Shown: piece by piece, positions 1 to 11,459 of the stretch
Layout: each line of letters starts with the position of its first letter
Numbering within the stretch: position 1 is the stretch's first letter
Source: Alphaproteobacteria bacterium
GTDB lineage: Bacteria > Pseudomonadota > Alphaproteobacteria > Rhizobiales > Aestuariivirgaceae
Direction: 5' to 3'
NCBI GenBank assembly: GCA_028868255.1
Contig: JAGWUY010000002.1
Span: 1-48,162, forward strand
Length of the DNA stretch: 48,162 bases
Translations under genes and position numbers: made by a program
The notes under the pieces: generated by a model
What the model was told of the DNA's origin: nothing
The model's database searches: none
What the model saw: only the letters and a program-made list of their open reading frames with translations

Positions 1-2444
1 GGTCGCGCACCATAGGCCGGGTCATAGCCCTTTTCAGAGAGCAACTCGCGCGCGGCCTTATCCAACACCACGTCGATCTTCCGTTCACTGAGCAATTTTT
101 TCAAGCGCAAGAGCTGAATATCGACAATGGCGCCCATATGCGTCCGCTTCAGGCGGTGAAACAGAATGATTTCATCGAGGCGGTTGAGAAACTCAGGTCG
201 GAATGCGCCCTTAACCACACCCATCACCTGCTCGCGCACCTCATCCACATCCTGATTCTCACCCAGAGCGACGAGATATTCAGAACCCAGATTGGAGGTC
301 ATAATGATCAGCGTGTTCTTGAAATCCACGGTGCGGCCCTGACCATCGGTCAAGCGGCCATCATCGAGAACCTGCAAGAGCACATTAAACACATCAGGAT
401 GTGCCTTTTCCACTTCGTCAAACAGCACCACCTGATAAGGCCTGCGCCGTACAGCTTCAGTGAGGGCGCCTCCCTCATCATAGCCCACATAGCCTGGAGG
501 GGCACCAATGAGCCGCGAGACGGAATGCTTCTCCATATATTCTGACATGTCGATGCGCACCATCGCGTGTTCATCATCAAACAAATAAGATGCCAATGCC
601 TTGGTCAGCTCGGTTTTGCCCACGCCCGTGGGGCCCAAAAACATGAAAGAGCCAATGGGGCGGTTGGGGTCTTGCAAGCCAGCACGTGAGCGGCGCACAG
701 CTGTGGCCACGGCCTCCACCGCTTCTTCCTGGCCCACCACACGCTTGCCAAGTTCCTGCTCCATCTGCAACAGACGGTCGCGTTCCCCGGCCAGCATCTT
801 GTCGACAGGAATTCCCGTCCAGCGCGAAACGACCTGCGCGATATGCGATTCGGTGACGGCCTCTTCCAACATTTTGGAAGCGCCCTCTTCTTCAGCTACC
901 GCCAACTTCTTTTCCAACCCAGGAATCGTGGCGTAAGCCAATTCTCCTGCCTTGGCGAAATCCCCTTTACGTTGCGCCAATTCTAAATCACGTCGGGCTG
1001 CTTCCAATTCTTCCTTGATCTTGGACGCCGAAGCGATTTTCTCTTTTTCTGCTTGCCAATTGCGCGTCATCAAAGCCGATTTCTCTTCGGTTTCCGCCAA
1101 TTCTTTTTGCAACTTATCCAAACGATCCTTGGAGGCCGAATCCGTTTCCTTCTTCAAGGCCTCGCGCTCGATCTGCAGTTGCATGATGCGCCGATCAAGT
1201 TCATCGAGTTCTTCCGGCTTGGAATCCACTTGCATCCGCAAACGCGAGCCCGCCTCATCCATCAAATCGATGGCTTTGTCGGGCAAGAAACGATCAGCAA
1301 TATAGCGGCTGGAAAGCTGGGCGGCGGCGACGATGGCGGAGTCGGTAATGCGGACGCCATGGTGCAGCTCATATTTTTCCTTAATCCCGCGCAGGATCGA
1401 GATGGTATCTTCCACCGTGGGCTCTTCAACAAAAATGGGTTGAAAGCGCCGCGCCAAAGCAGCATCTTTTTCAACATGCTTGCGATATTCGTCCAAAGTG
1501 GTGGCACCCACGCAGTGCAGCTCACCGCGTGCCAACGCAGGCTTCAAGAGATTGGAAGCATCCATCGCCCCTTCGGCCTTGCCAGCCCCCACCAGCGTGT
1601 GCATTTCATCAATGAACAAAATAATGCCACCATCGGCGGACGTAACTTCCGAAAGAACAGCCTTCAACCGCTCTTCAAACTCGCCACGGAATTTGGCACC
1701 CGCAATCAGCGCACCCATATCCAGTGCCAGCAATTTCTTGTCTTTCAGCGATTCAGGCACATCACCTTTAATGATGCGCAAGGCCAATCCTTCAGCAATG
1801 GCAGTTTTGCCCACACCTGGCTCACCAATTAAAACCGGGTTATTTTTGGTGCGGCGCGACAGGACCTGAATGGTGCGACGAATTTCTTCATCGCGCCCAA
1901 TCACCGGATCCAGCTTGCCGTCACGCGCGGCTTCCGTCAGGTCACGGGCATATTTCTTGAGCGCATCATAGCTTTGTTCGGCAGAGGCAGAGTCAGCCGT
2001 GCGGCCTTTGCGAATAGCATTGATCGCAGTGTTCAGCCCCTGTGGTGTCACGCCAGCGTCTTTCAATGCCTTTTGCGCATCGGATGATTCAATGGCCAAA
2101 GCCTGCAATAGGCGTTCGGCCGTCACATAACTATCGCCCGCCTTATCAGCAATCTTTTGACCGGCTTCAAAGACCCGCGCCATTTCCGGCGACAGATAAA
2201 CTTGGCCAGCCCCGCCACCTGAAACTTTGGGCATTTTGGCCAGATTGGCTTCTACCGTTTTAAGCGCAAGGCGGGAATCGCCACCGGCTGCGCCGATCAA
2301 TCCAGCCGCCAGCCCTTCCTCGTCGTCGAGCAGAACTTTCAACACATGGTCTGGGGTAAAACGTTGATGGCCTTCGCGTAAAGCCAATGATTGCGCTGAT
2401 TGAATAAAGCCGCGCGAGCGCTCGGTATATTTTTCGAAATCCAT
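1..2444 (-). CDS. clpB: ATP-dependent chaperone ClpB (C-terminal part cut by the window edge)
   Basis: Reverse-strand translation from ATG at 2444: [41 protein letters not shown]..., then [15 protein letters not shown] Walker A and the middle and second AAA+ domains. Open to the left edge. Confidence 0.95.
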   Translation of the reverse strand, partial: MDFEKYTERSRGFIQSAQSLALREGHQRFTPDHVLKVLLDDEEGLAAGLIGAAGGDSRLALKTVEANLAKMPKVSGGGAGQVYLSPEMARVFEAGQKIADKAGDSYVTAERLLQALAIESSDAQKALKDAGVTPQGLNTAINAIRKGRTADSASAEQSYDALKKYARDLTEAARDGKLDPVIGRDEEIRRTIQVLSRRTKNNPVLIGEPGVGKTAIAEGLALRIIKGDVPESLKDKKLLALDMGALIAGAKFRGEFEERLKAVLSEVTSADGGIILFIDEMHTLVGAGKAEGAMDASNLLKPALARGELHCVGATTLDEYRKHVEKDAALARRFQPIFVEEPTVEDTISILRGIKEKYELHHGVRITDSAIVAAAQLSSRYIADRFLPDKAIDLMDEAGSRLRMQVDSKPEELDELDRRIMQLQIEREALKKETDSASKDRLDKLQKELAETEEKSALMTRNWQAEKEKIASASKIKEELEAARRDLELAQRKGDFAKAGELAYATIPGLEKKLAVAEEEGASKMLEEAVTESHIAQVVSRWTGIPVDKMLAGERDRLLQMEQELGKRVVGQEEAVEAVATAVRRSRAGLQDPNRPIGSFMFLGPTGVGKTELTKALASYLFDDEHAMVRIDMSEYMEKHSVSRLIGAPPGYVGYDEGGALTEAVRRRPYQVVLFDEVEKAHPDVFNVLLQVLDDGRLTDGQGRTVDFKNTLIIMTSNLGSEYLVALGENQDVDEVREQVMGVVKGAFRPEFLNRLDEIILFHRLKRTHMGAIVDIQLLRLKKLLSERKIDVVLDKAARELLSEKGYDPAYGAR

Positions 2445-2513
2445 AAAATGCTCCTCTCAAGCAAGCAAGGTCAAACCCCGAAGGCATAAGACCAAGCTCC
2501 TGACATGAGCGGA

Positions 2514-2542
2514 ATGTGGGAAGGGCTTTGCCGCAGTGCAAG
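2514..2542 (-). promoter_or_regulatory. Candidate RpoH (sigma-32-type) heat-shock promoter for clpB
   Basis: Reverse strand CTTGCAC-N15-CCCACAT, about 70 nt upstream of the clpB ATG; resembles the CTTGAAA-N11-16-CCCATNT consensus. Confidence 0.55.
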
Positions 2543-2559
2543 ACGGCAAATCCGAATTT

Positions 2560-3381
2560 TTAGGAGCTTGACTCTTCTGTCACAGGTGCCTCTGAAGCTT
2601 CTGCCTCTACCTTGGGCTTGCGTGGCCGCGGCACACGGCGCGGTGTTGGGGTATCCGCCGCTGCTTCTCCTTCAGGTGCTGCCTCAGCTTGAATTGGCGT
2701 TGGCCGCTGCAGGAAGCTTGGCGCTTCCCATTGACCATCATGGGCTTCAACCACCGCTGCGGAAATCACTTCGGCAGCAGCGGGCACGTCTGCGACCACA
2801 TCAGACTGTGGCTCGCTGCCCCCAACATTCGGGTTTTGCTCGTAACGCTCATTGCGTCGGTTTTGCCAGCGCTGGCGATTGTTGCGGTCACGATTATTGA
2901 AGTTGCGATTGCCGCGATTCTGCTGTTGCCCATCATGTTGTGTATTTTGGTCAACACTTGCCCCTTCAACGGGTTCAGCACCTTCAACATTGCCGGGAGT
3001 TTCAGGGTTGCCAGAAGCATCCCCCGCTTCATCTTCAGCGCCTTCAGCGCCGTCTTCATCAAACTCTTCGTCACCCAGTTTTTTATACATAACCAATGAG
3101 TGCCCAGCAGGCTGGCTGGCGGCCCAGACGCGGTAATAATGTTCCGCATGCTGATAATAATTTTCGGCGGCGACATTATCGCCAGAACTTTGCGCATCAC
3201 GCCCCAGCTGCATGTATTTCTCAGCAATGGTTTGCGACGTGCCGCGCAGCTTGATGTCTGGCCCATTGGAATCAAACACTTTGTTGTTCGAGTTGCCACC
3301 GCCACCCGTGTTGCGTCGGCCATTGTTATTATTGCGATTGCGGTTGCGGTTATTATTGTTCTTGTGTTGGCCGGGGCGCAT
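2560..3381 (-). CDS. DUF4167 domain-containing protein (Asn/Arg-rich)
   Basis: MRPGQHKNNNNRNRNRNNNNGRRN...NKVFDSNGPDIKLRGTSQTIAEKYMQLGRDAQSSGDNVAAENYYQHAEHYYR is typical of DUF4167 proteins; ATG at 3381 within the longer ORF. Confidence 0.9.
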   Translation of the reverse strand: MRPGQHKNNNNRNRNRNNNNGRRNTGGGGNSNNKVFDSNGPDIKLRGTSQTIAEKYMQLGRDAQSSGDNVAAENYYQHAEHYYRVWAASQPAGHSLVMYKKLGDEEFDEDGAEGAEDEAGDASGNPETPGNVEGAEPVEGASVDQNTQHDGQQQNRGNRNFNNRDRNNRQRWQNRRNERYEQNPNVGGSEPQSDVVADVPAAAEVISAAVVEAHDGQWEAPSFLQRPTPIQAEAAPEGEAAADTPTPRRVPRPRKPKVEAEASEAPVTEESSS

Positions 3382-3693
3382 AAAATTATTATTCACAGTC
3401 CGTCTTATCCTTAAGATTGGCAAAGCCAACCGTGAAGTTGTTGAACTTCGCGTTGTGCTGCCATTTTTAAAACCAGAGCTAAAAAAGCCGTTTCAGTTTA
3501 AACACCTTGATTGAATGCCACCCAACCTACCATCCGGTTTCAACACGAACCGGGCGCTCACCACTTGCGGGTCCAAACGGATCAGGATCAGCGTCAGTCA
3601 CACGTCTCGATCGATCTTGTCGCAAAGGATTTGGGATTTGCATACGCTTTTAACCGAGCTTGGCAAAATCTCCAAAGGTTATTTTCAGCCTTG

Positions 3694-4542
3694 TTAAACA
3701 CTTTGAAAAACCAGCGCCCGAACATGGCCACCGAGATCGGCACGTTGGCCGACAAGTTTTAACCCTTGATCTGCAAAAATGTCCGTCACTTCTGTTGCTT
3801 GCCCCGCGCCAATCTCCAGCACAATCCAGCCAGAAGGCGTCAAATGCGCCGCCGCTCCAGCGGCAATGGCACGGTAGGCCGCCAAACCATCATCGCCGCC
3901 ATCCAGCGCCAGCATCGGGTCAAAATGCCTCACATCTTCCTCAAGTCCGGCAATATCAGCCTTGGGGATATAGGGTGGATTGGAAACAATAAGATCAAAC
4001 CGCTCATCCAATGTGCCAAACCATGCACCCCCATGAAATGAAATACGGCCTGCCACGCCTAAAGTTTTCGCATTAAGGCTTGCCACCTCCAAGGCCGCCG
4101 CAGAAACATCGAGCGCAATGCCGGACCAACCAGTCCGTTCCGCCAAAAGCGTGATGATGATTGCCCCACTGCCCGTACCAATATCCAGCACGCGCACATG
4201 GCGCTGTAGTGGCAAGGCGAGAATTTGCTCAACAATGGTTTCCGTATCCGCGCGAGGATCGAGTACAGCAGGTGTGACATGAAAACTCCGGCCGTAGAAT
4301 TCGCGTGACCCCAAGATGCGCGACACGGGTTCATGCGTCAGACGCCGTGTGATAAACCCATCAAACTGCGCTATCTGCGCTGACGACAGCACCAAATCAG
4401 GCTCAGCGATAATCTCTTCGTGGGTCAGCCCACTCGCCGCCTGCAACAGCAGTCGGGCATCAAGAGCCGAAAGCTCAATATCTGCATCACACAAAGCTCT
4501 CTTGGCCTTGAGCAGCAGGGCCTGAACGCTCTCAGCCTTCAT
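3694..4542 (-). CDS. prmC: Peptide chain release factor N(5)-glutamine methyltransferase
   Basis: [15 protein letters not shown] and NPPY ([12 protein letters not shown]) motifs; adjacent to prfA. Confidence 0.93.
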   Translation of the reverse strand: MKAESVQALLLKAKRALCDADIELSALDARLLLQAASGLTHEEIIAEPDLVLSSAQIAQFDGFITRRLTHEPVSRILGSREFYGRSFHVTPAVLDPRADTETIVEQILALPLQRHVRVLDIGTGSGAIIITLLAERTGWSGIALDVSAAALEVASLNAKTLGVAGRISFHGGAWFGTLDERFDLIVSNPPYIPKADIAGLEEDVRHFDPMLALDGGDDGLAAYRAIAAGAAAHLTPSGWIVLEIGAGQATEVTDIFADQGLKLVGQRADLGGHVRALVFQSV

Positions 4543-5608
4543 TGTCCATCTGCGCCAGAAGATTGGCCTGGTGTTCGGTGATCAGCGCTCGCACCACATC
4601 CTCTAATGCTGGCCCTTCAATGATTTCAGGCAACTTATAAAGGGTAAGATTGATGCGGTGATCGGTGAGCCGCCCTTGCGGGAAATTATAAGTGCGAATG
4701 CGCTCTGACCGATCACCAGAGCCCACCTGTCCCTTGCGCTCGGCTGAACGTTCAGAGTCAATACGCTCCCGCTCGCGCTCAAACAGACGCGCCCGCAAAA
4801 CCTTCATGGCTTTGGCCTTGTTCTTGATCTGTGATTTTTCATCCTGTTGTGACACCACAACACCTGTGGGAATATGGGTGATGCGCACTGCGCTATCCGT
4901 GGTGTTCACCGATTGCCCACCGGGGCCGGAAGAGCGGAACACGTCAATGCGCAAATCCTTTTCTTCGATCTTGATGTCCACCTCTTCAGCTTCCGGCAAC
5001 ACGGCAACCGTGGCGGCAGACGTGTGAATGCGCCCTTGTGTTTCCGTATCCGGAACACGCTGCACACGGTGAACACCCGATTCAAATTTCAAATTGGCAT
5101 AAGCGCCTGAGCCAAAAATATTGGCAATGATTTCTTTATAGCCACCATGTTCCCCATCGGATGCGGAGATGATTTCAACCTTCCACCCCTTGGTTTGAGC
5201 ATAGCGTTGATACATGCGAAACAGGTCGCCCGCAAAAATGGCAGCCTCATCACCGCCCGTGCCAGCCCGCACTTCCAAGATCACATTGCGTTCATCAGCC
5301 GAATCCTTAGGCAGCAGAAGGATTCGCATATCTTGTTCAAGAGTATCGACGCGTTCATCCAGCAGCGGTTTTTCAACTTCGGCCATTTGCGCCATTTCGC
5401 CACCTGCCGCCAACATCTCGGCCAAGCCTTCACGCTCTTGATAGGCCGCCTTCAGCGCCATGGCGCCCTTGGCCATGGGTTCAATTTCGGCATAGTCTTT
5501 TGATAGCTTGACGAACGCCTCGCCCGTGGCCCCACTGGCCAGCGCGTGTTCCACGCCAGCAAAGCGTTCAATAATGCGGTCAAGTTTCTGAAGTTGAATG
5601 GCAGACAT
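4532..5608 (-). CDS. prfA: Peptide chain release factor 1
   Basis: GGQ motif in [24 protein letters not shown]; full-length RF1 (358 aa); overlaps the prmC start by 11 nt. Confidence 0.97.
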   Translation of the reverse strand: MSAIQLQKLDRIIERFAGVEHALASGATGEAFVKLSKDYAEIEPMAKGAMALKAAYQEREGLAEMLAAGGEMAQMAEVEKPLLDERVDTLEQDMRILLLPKDSADERNVILEVRAGTGGDEAAIFAGDLFRMYQRYAQTKGWKVEIISASDGEHGGYKEIIANIFGSGAYANLKFESGVHRVQRVPDTETQGRIHTSAATVAVLPEAEEVDIKIEEKDLRIDVFRSSGPGGQSVNTTDSAVRITHIPTGVVVSQQDEKSQIKNKAKAMKVLRARLFERERERIDSERSAERKGQVGSGDRSERIRTYNFPQGRLTDHRINLTLYKLPEIIEGPALEDVVRALITEHQANLLAQMDNEG

Positions 5609-5656
5609 GGCCAGGGCTTCTAGCCCACGGCTTCAAACTTCGCAAAAGCTTTTAGA

Positions 5657-5690
5657 GCGTTTTGGTGTTTCACCGAAACATCAAAATCGC
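5657..5690. repeat. Short inverted-repeat hairpin in the rodZ-like/prfA intergenic region
   Basis: gcgttttggtgtttc-acc-gaaacatcaaaatcgc: near-perfect arms with a 3-nt loop. Confidence 0.6.
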
Positions 5691-5730
5691 CTTCAGATGA
5701 GAGAGGCGGTGACCTGTCTAACGTGGTCGT

Positions 5731-6870
5731 TTAGCCCTTTTGCTTGGCAGCCAAGGCATCAATGTCCAGTTTTTCACCCACCAGAATCTTTCCCGGTGCG
5801 CCGAGCACGCCCACTTCCTTGCCATCAATCAGATAACTCAGCTTGCCACCATCACGAGAGAGCGCAATTAAACCATCCTTGTTGGGCACGCGGTAAGTAT
5901 CACCCGCCGCCATCATTTGGGTGATAAGCACATTGCCCTTGGCGTCTTCAATACGCAACCAGACGGGCGATTTCGCTTTTAAAACCAGCCGCGCATCGGC
6001 ATTGTCTGCACCATATATCGTGCCGCCGGAGTTGCTCGCAGCTGCCACTTGAAGGGGCTTTTTGGTTTTACTTTTGCCACTGGGCGCCGGAACCTGCTCT
6101 TGAATAAAGGCCCCCATGGCATCAGGATCTTCTGATGCCAGAGCAGGTTCTGCAGGCGGAATGGGTGGAACGTCTTCCGCATTGGCCACAGCGTCAACGC
6201 CTTGAATGGGTTCTTGCGTTACTGTCACTTGCGCGGCCTCAGGCCCGGTTGAAGCAGTGGGCATTGTATCAACAGCCATAGCAGGTGCTGATGCGGCTTC
6301 TGCCGTTTGAGCAGGTGGAGCGTTCAACTGGTCTGGCGCGGAAGACATCATCCAATTGGTGGCCGAAAACAACATGAAAACCGCGAAAGCCGACGCAATC
6401 ATGCCACCGGGTCCGCCAGGAAAGTTTGAAAGTTTCAAATTCAGCGAAGGCACTTTGGGCAATTGGCCAAACCGCAGAACCTTGGCACTGGACAGCACGG
6501 GCGGATTGGCAGGGTGAAACGTGCGCCGCGCCACTGGCGGTGCCGGCATAAAGCTGACGAGATGTTGCACCAAAGGGTCAGGATCAAATCCCAGCAGCTG
6601 GGCATAGACTGCAATCATCTCCAAGGCTTCCATGCGCGGTGGCATGTGGGTCATTTCGCCATTTTCGATCGCATCGAGATGATAGGGGTGGATGCCTGTG
6701 GCATCACTGGCTTCTTCCAGTGTTAACCCGCGTTTTTCGCGCTCACGCTGCAAAAACCAACCCACTTCTCCGGCTGGATCAATTTTCCCATTAGGCTTTT
6801 GGCGTGGCACGTGAGCAAAAAACTTAGGCTCGGCTCGGGATGGGGGGTGATCCAGAATATCTGTGGTCAT
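5731..6870 (-). CDS. RodZ-like protein: N-terminal HTH, TM segment, C-terminal DUF4115
   Basis: GWFLQREREKRGLTLEEASDATGIHPYHLDAIENG HTH; TM near GGMIASAFAVFMLFSATNW; C-terminal ARLVLKAKSPVWLRIEDAKGNVLITQMMAAGDTYRVPN, DUF4115-like. Confidence 0.85.
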   Translation of the reverse strand: MTTDILDHPPSRAEPKFFAHVPRQKPNGKIDPAGEVGWFLQREREKRGLTLEEASDATGIHPYHLDAIENGEMTHMPPRMEALEMIAVYAQLLGFDPDPLVQHLVSFMPAPPVARRTFHPANPPVLSSAKVLRFGQLPKVPSLNLKLSNFPGGPGGMIASAFAVFMLFSATNWMMSSAPDQLNAPPAQTAEAASAPAMAVDTMPTASTGPEAAQVTVTQEPIQGVDAVANAEDVPPIPPAEPALASEDPDAMGAFIQEQVPAPSGKSKTKKPLQVAAASNSGGTIYGADNADARLVLKAKSPVWLRIEDAKGNVLITQMMAAGDTYRVPNKDGLIALSRDGGKLSYLIDGKEVGVLGAPGKILVGEKLDIDALAAKQKG

Positions 6871-7002
6871 GGCTTTACTCTCTACGCAACAATGAACGCC
6901 GCTAAACGAAACGCGATAGAAAACAGCATGAACAAAAATGGTGAACACCTCCCTAACAGAGGCGTTTTCAAGCAATATTGCAGATCAAGACTGATTAAAC
7001 CT

Positions 7003-9267
7003 TCATATTTCCACGCCGTTGCGCTGGGCAAATTCCATGAGATCACCCCGCAGTGAGTGAAGTGGGCCGCGCAACAGGGGTTCCATGAATGCCCACAACT
7101 TGGCTTGATCAAGGCTGCGGATCATGGCTTTGACAGGTCCAACACCAGATGGCACCATGCTCATGGAGGTGAGGCCCACCCCCACCAAACCCATCGCTTC
7201 CAAGGGCCTGCCGCCCAATTCACCGCAGAGCGTAACAACTTTTTTGTGCTGCTTGGCCTTTTCCACAATCTGGCGCATCGCCCCAAGCGCGGCCGGGCTA
7301 AGCGGATCATAACGCCCGGCCAACTTCGGGTTGCCCCGGTCAGAAGCAAACAAGAACTGAACAAGGTCATTGGAACCGATCGATGCAAAATCGACAAGCG
7401 GCAACAAAGAATCAAGCTGCCAAATGAGCGACGGAATTTCAATCATCACGCCAATCTTGAGATTGCGTGGCAAGCCATAGCCCCGCTTTTTCAAAATCCC
7501 ATGCTCCATCATCACAGCCGCCTTGGCCTGCGTGAATTCCTGCACATCGGCAATCATGGGGAACATGATCTTCAAATCTTGGCCCGCACCCGCAATCAAC
7601 ATGGCCCGCGCCTGCAGACGTAAAAGGGCAGGCCTGTCCATCGCCATGCGGATGGAGCGCCACCCAAGGGCTGGGTTTTCTTCACGCGGTTGGCGCAAAT
7701 AGGGTAAGGTTTTATCAGCGCCAATATCCAGCGTGCGAAAAGTCACTGGCTTGCCTTTGGCCTGCTCCAGAATGCTGCGATAATGCCGCACCTGCGCATC
7801 CAGCCGTGGGAAGCGCTGCGCCATCATAAAATGTAGTTCAGTGCGGTACAGCCCCACACCATCAGCACCCGACTCAGCAAGGTGCGGCATATCAACGGTC
7901 AGCCCCGCATTGATGTTGAGGCCGATCAATTGCCCATCGCGGGTAAGGGCAGGTAAATCCCGCAATGCGGTAAAGCGCGCTTGCTTCTTGGCATAGAAGC
8001 GCACTTTTTCGGCATAGGATTTTTGCAGCTCCGCAGTTGGGCGTACAAAAATTTCGCCCGTGCTACCATCCACGATAATCTCATCGCCGGTGTCAACGAG
8101 ATTGATGATGCCATCGGCTTGCCCTATGGCCGGGATGCCCAAGGCCCGCGCCACAATGGCCACATGGCTGGTTTTGCCACCCTCCTCCAAAATCACACCG
8201 CGAATTTTCGTACGGTCATAATCCAGAAGTTCGGCAGGCCCCATATTGCGCGAAACCACAATAGAGTTTTGCGGCAAATCCGTGCGCGAGGCCGTTGCAA
8301 CTGCCCCAGTCAAAATGCGCAGCAAGCGATTGGATAAATCATCCAGATCATGCATGCGTTCACGCAGATAAGGGTCCGGCATGCGTTGCATGCGAGCGCG
8401 ATTATCATTCTGCACACGCTCAACCGCGGCTTCGGCGGTCAAACCCGTTTCCACCGCTTCCTTCAAACGGTTCAGCCAGCCTTTGTCATTGGCAAACATG
8501 CGGATGGTTTCAAGCACATCGGAATAATCCGTAGCGCGCGCGGCATCACTGCCATCCAAAAGTTCATCCACTTGATTGCGCAGTTGCGCCACCGCGTCAT
8601 CCAGCCGCTTCAATTCGAATGGCAGGTTTTCGGCAATCATGTTTTGAATGCGCACGCGCGGCTCATGCAAGACCACATGACCAAGGGCGATACCTTCCGC
8701 CAGTGACTCAACCCGCAAATGATGGCTGCGCACCTGCGCCACATCGATGGCAGTCTCGCGCGCCATTTCCTTCAAGTCACCAGAGGCCATCACCTCCGCC
8801 AGCACCATGGCGGTGGTTTGCAAGGCTTCCTCTTCTTCGTCGGTGTAATGGCGCAGTGTGCGGTTTTGCACCACCAAAACACCCAGCACTGCGCCGCCCC
8901 GCATGATGGGAACACCCAAGAAGGAATGATAGATTTCTTCACCCGTTTCCGGCAGATATTTAAAGGCTGGGTGATGCTGGGCATCAGACAGATTTAATCC
9001 TATCGCCTGATCACCGATCAGACCGACCAGACCTTCACCTGTTTTCAGTTTAGATTTGTGAACCGCCTCGCGCTTCAGACCTTCTGTGGCATAAAGCTCT
9101 AAGATATTACCCGGCCGCATAACATAGATCGAGCACACCTCAGCCACCATATTACCGGCGATGAGAGTGACGGTTTTATCGAGCCGCTTTTGCGCTGCTT
9201 CCGGCTCCGCCATAACCTCGCGGAGTTTCCTGAGCAGGACACGCGGGCCAAGTGCGGGACTGGGCAT
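7003..9267 (-). CDS. ptsP: Phosphoenolpyruvate-protein phosphotransferase, nitrogen PTS enzyme I (GAF + PEP-utilising domains)
   Basis: N-terminal GAF domain, GGKTSHVAIVARALGIPAI phosphohistidine motif, GLYRTELHFM, GSNDLVQFLFASDR. Confidence 0.95.
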   Translation of the reverse strand: MPSPALGPRVLLRKLREVMAEPEAAQKRLDKTVTLIAGNMVAEVCSIYVMRPGNILELYATEGLKREAVHKSKLKTGEGLVGLIGDQAIGLNLSDAQHHPAFKYLPETGEEIYHSFLGVPIMRGGAVLGVLVVQNRTLRHYTDEEEEALQTTAMVLAEVMASGDLKEMARETAIDVAQVRSHHLRVESLAEGIALGHVVLHEPRVRIQNMIAENLPFELKRLDDAVAQLRNQVDELLDGSDAARATDYSDVLETIRMFANDKGWLNRLKEAVETGLTAEAAVERVQNDNRARMQRMPDPYLRERMHDLDDLSNRLLRILTGAVATASRTDLPQNSIVVSRNMGPAELLDYDRTKIRGVILEEGGKTSHVAIVARALGIPAIGQADGIINLVDTGDEIIVDGSTGEIFVRPTAELQKSYAEKVRFYAKKQARFTALRDLPALTRDGQLIGLNINAGLTVDMPHLAESGADGVGLYRTELHFMMAQRFPRLDAQVRHYRSILEQAKGKPVTFRTLDIGADKTLPYLRQPREENPALGWRSIRMAMDRPALLRLQARAMLIAGAGQDLKIMFPMIADVQEFTQAKAAVMMEHGILKKRGYGLPRNLKIGVMIEIPSLIWQLDSLLPLVDFASIGSNDLVQFLFASDRGNPKLAGRYDPLSPAALGAMRQIVEKAKQHKKVVTLCGELGGRPLEAMGLVGVGLTSMSMVPSGVGPVKAMIRSLDQAKLWAFMEPLLRGPLHSLRGDLMEFAQRNGVEI

Positions 9268-9339
9268 CGGCGTCGTCCTCAGGCCTCAAAGGCCTTTTGC
9301 CAGATTCGGAAAGTGCAATTGACGTTCAACATGATGGCC

Positions 9340-10599
9340 TTAAACCTTATCCAAACCATAGGCCGTGTGCAATGCACGAACCGCAAGCTCGGTGTAGGCC
9401 TCGTCGATCAACACGCTAACCTTGATTTCGGATGTGGTGATCGCCTGAATGTTGATGCCCTTATCCGCCAGAGATTTGAACATGCGGGCTGCAACGCCAG
9501 CATGGCTGCGCATGCCAATGCCCACCACAGAAACCTTGGCCACATCCGCCGAATGGGCAATGTCCTGAAAGCCAATTTGATCCTTCAGCTTGTCAAGAAC
9601 GGCAATGGCCTTTTGCAAGTCTTTGCGCGGCAGGGTGAAGGTCACATCAGCCACGGCACCATCAGCTGAAACATTCTGTACAATCATATCGACGCTGATA
9701 TCGGCCTCTGCCAGGGGACCAAAAATGCCTGCTGAAACGCCGGGCTTATCTTTTACCTTGCGCAGCGAAATTTTCGCTTCGTCGCGTGAATAGGCAATCC
9801 CACTGACAACATGCTGTTCCATCGATTTATCCTCTTGGCATACGATCGTTCCGGGTCCGGTGCCATCCGGCTTGTTTTGATTGGGTGAGTCTGGCGCTTC
9901 AAAGCTGGAGCGCACTTGCAATGGCACATTATAAACCATCGCCAATTCAACGGAGCGGGTTTGCAAAACCTTGGCCCCCAAGGAAGCCTGCTCCAACATT
10001 TCTTCATATGAAATCTTATCAAGCTTGTGCGCGCCCGTCACAATGCGTGGGTCTGTGGTGTAAACGCCGTCCACGTCTGTATAAATATCACAACGTGCCT
10101 CAAGGGCGGCAGCAATCGCCACAGCCGATGTATCTGATCCGCCACGCCCCAGCGTGGTGATACGCTTGTCGGGGCCAAGGCCTTGGAAGCCGGCGATCAC
10201 CGCCACTTGGCCTTGCTCCATGCGCTTGATGATTTCAGCCCCATTGATATTGGTCATGCGGGCTGAGCCGTGCACACCGTCTGTTTCAATGGGGATTTGC
10301 CAACCCGACCATGAGCGGGCAGGAATGCCTATTTCTTGCAGCACGATCGCCAAAAGACCAGCTGTGACTTGCTCGCCAGTTGCAACCACCGCGTCATATT
10401 CACGCGCATCATGCATGGGGGCTGCCTGTTTGCACCACTCAACCAGCTGATTTGTAGTGCCAGCCATGGCCGAAACCACAACAGCCACATGGTGGCCAGC
10501 CTTTACTTCACGTTCCACATGGCGCGCCACATTGCGGATGCGATCAATATTCGCAACCGACGTGCCGCCAAATTTCATAACCAAACGGCCCATCGGCAC
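9340..10599 (-). CDS. lysC: Aspartate kinase
   Basis: VMKFGGTSVANIDRIRNVA, GRGGSDTSAVAIAAAL, C-terminal ACT domains. Confidence 0.96.
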   Translation of the reverse strand: MPMGRLVMKFGGTSVANIDRIRNVARHVEREVKAGHHVAVVVSAMAGTTNQLVEWCKQAAPMHDAREYDAVVATGEQVTAGLLAIVLQEIGIPARSWSGWQIPIETDGVHGSARMTNINGAEIIKRMEQGQVAVIAGFQGLGPDKRITTLGRGGSDTSAVAIAAALEARCDIYTDVDGVYTTDPRIVTGAHKLDKISYEEMLEQASLGAKVLQTRSVELAMVYNVPLQVRSSFEAPDSPNQNKPDGTGPGTIVCQEDKSMEQHVVSGIAYSRDEAKISLRKVKDKPGVSAGIFGPLAEADISVDMIVQNVSADGAVADVTFTLPRKDLQKAIAVLDKLKDQIGFQDIAHSADVAKVSVVGIGMRSHAGVAARMFKSLADKGINIQAITTSEIKVSVLIDEAYTELAVRALHTAYGLDKV

Positions 10600-10708
10600 C
10601 GTCCCCTCAAAGATTCGCCATGCCCCCTATGGTGCGGCGCGGCGTACTCATAGTAGAGGGCAGTCTTATATGCAATAATGTGACAGTAAAATCAGGTAAC
10701 TAAACGCA

Positions 10709-11458
10709 ATGACAACCGATACATCACCCCATCTTTCCAGCCTCGACCCGTCAGAAGTCGAAAAATTCTCAAAAATGGCGGCAGAATGGTGGAATCCCAA
10801 GGGGAAATTTGGGGTTTTGCATGTGTTTAACCCGGTGCGCCTTGATTATATCAAGGAACAGGTTTGCGCACGGCTCGGCCTCGACCCGCTGGAGCCGGAA
10901 CCCTTCAAAGGCCTGCGCTTTCTGGATATTGGCTGCGGCGGCGGCTTGCTGTGCGAGCCTATGGCCAGGCTGGGCGCTTCAGTTGTCGGCGTTGACCCAT
11001 CGGACAAAAACATCAAGACCGCATCGGTCCATGCCATCGAGCAAGGCCTGGTGATCGATTACCGTGTTGGTACGGCGGAAGACCTGAATGAGGCCGGAGA
11101 AAAATTTGATGTAATTCTCAATATGGAGGTCATTGAACATGTGGCCCTACCGCAAAACTTCACGAAAAACTGCGTGGCAATGATGAAGCCCGGCGGCCTG
11201 ATGTTTGTGGCCACCTTGAACCGCACATTGAAATCCTTTGGCCTTGCCATCATTGGTGCCGAATACATTCTGCGCTGGCTGCCCAAAGGCACGCATGAAT
11301 GGGAAAAATTCATCAAGCCAGAAGAGTTGAAATTGTGGCTGGGCAATAATGGCGCCACGGTGAAAAGTGAAACCGGCGTGGTCTATCACCCCATTGGCCG
11401 CGAATGGAAACGCGCCCGCGATATGGATGTAAACTATATGCTTGTTGCCCAAACGTGA
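10709..11458 (+). CDS. ubiG: Bifunctional 2-polyprenyl-6-hydroxyphenol methylase / 3-demethylubiquinol 3-O-methyltransferase
   Basis: [52 protein letters not shown]; adjacent to lysC as in many alphaproteobacteria. Confidence 0.95.
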   Translation: MTTDTSPHLSSLDPSEVEKFSKMAAEWWNPKGKFGVLHVFNPVRLDYIKEQVCARLGLDPLEPEPFKGLRFLDIGCGGGLLCEPMARLGASVVGVDPSDKNIKTASVHAIEQGLVIDYRVGTAEDLNEAGEKFDVILNMEVIEHVALPQNFTKNCVAMMKPGGLMFVATLNRTLKSFGLAIIGAEYILRWLPKGTHEWEKFIKPEELKLWLGNNGATVKSETGVVYHPIGREWKRARDMDVNYMLVAQT

Positions 11459-11459
11459 G

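Noticed and set aside
1053-1832. 259-aa plus-strand ORF opposite clpB
   Set aside because: Antisense of a well-conserved ClpB coding region; no protein-family signature.
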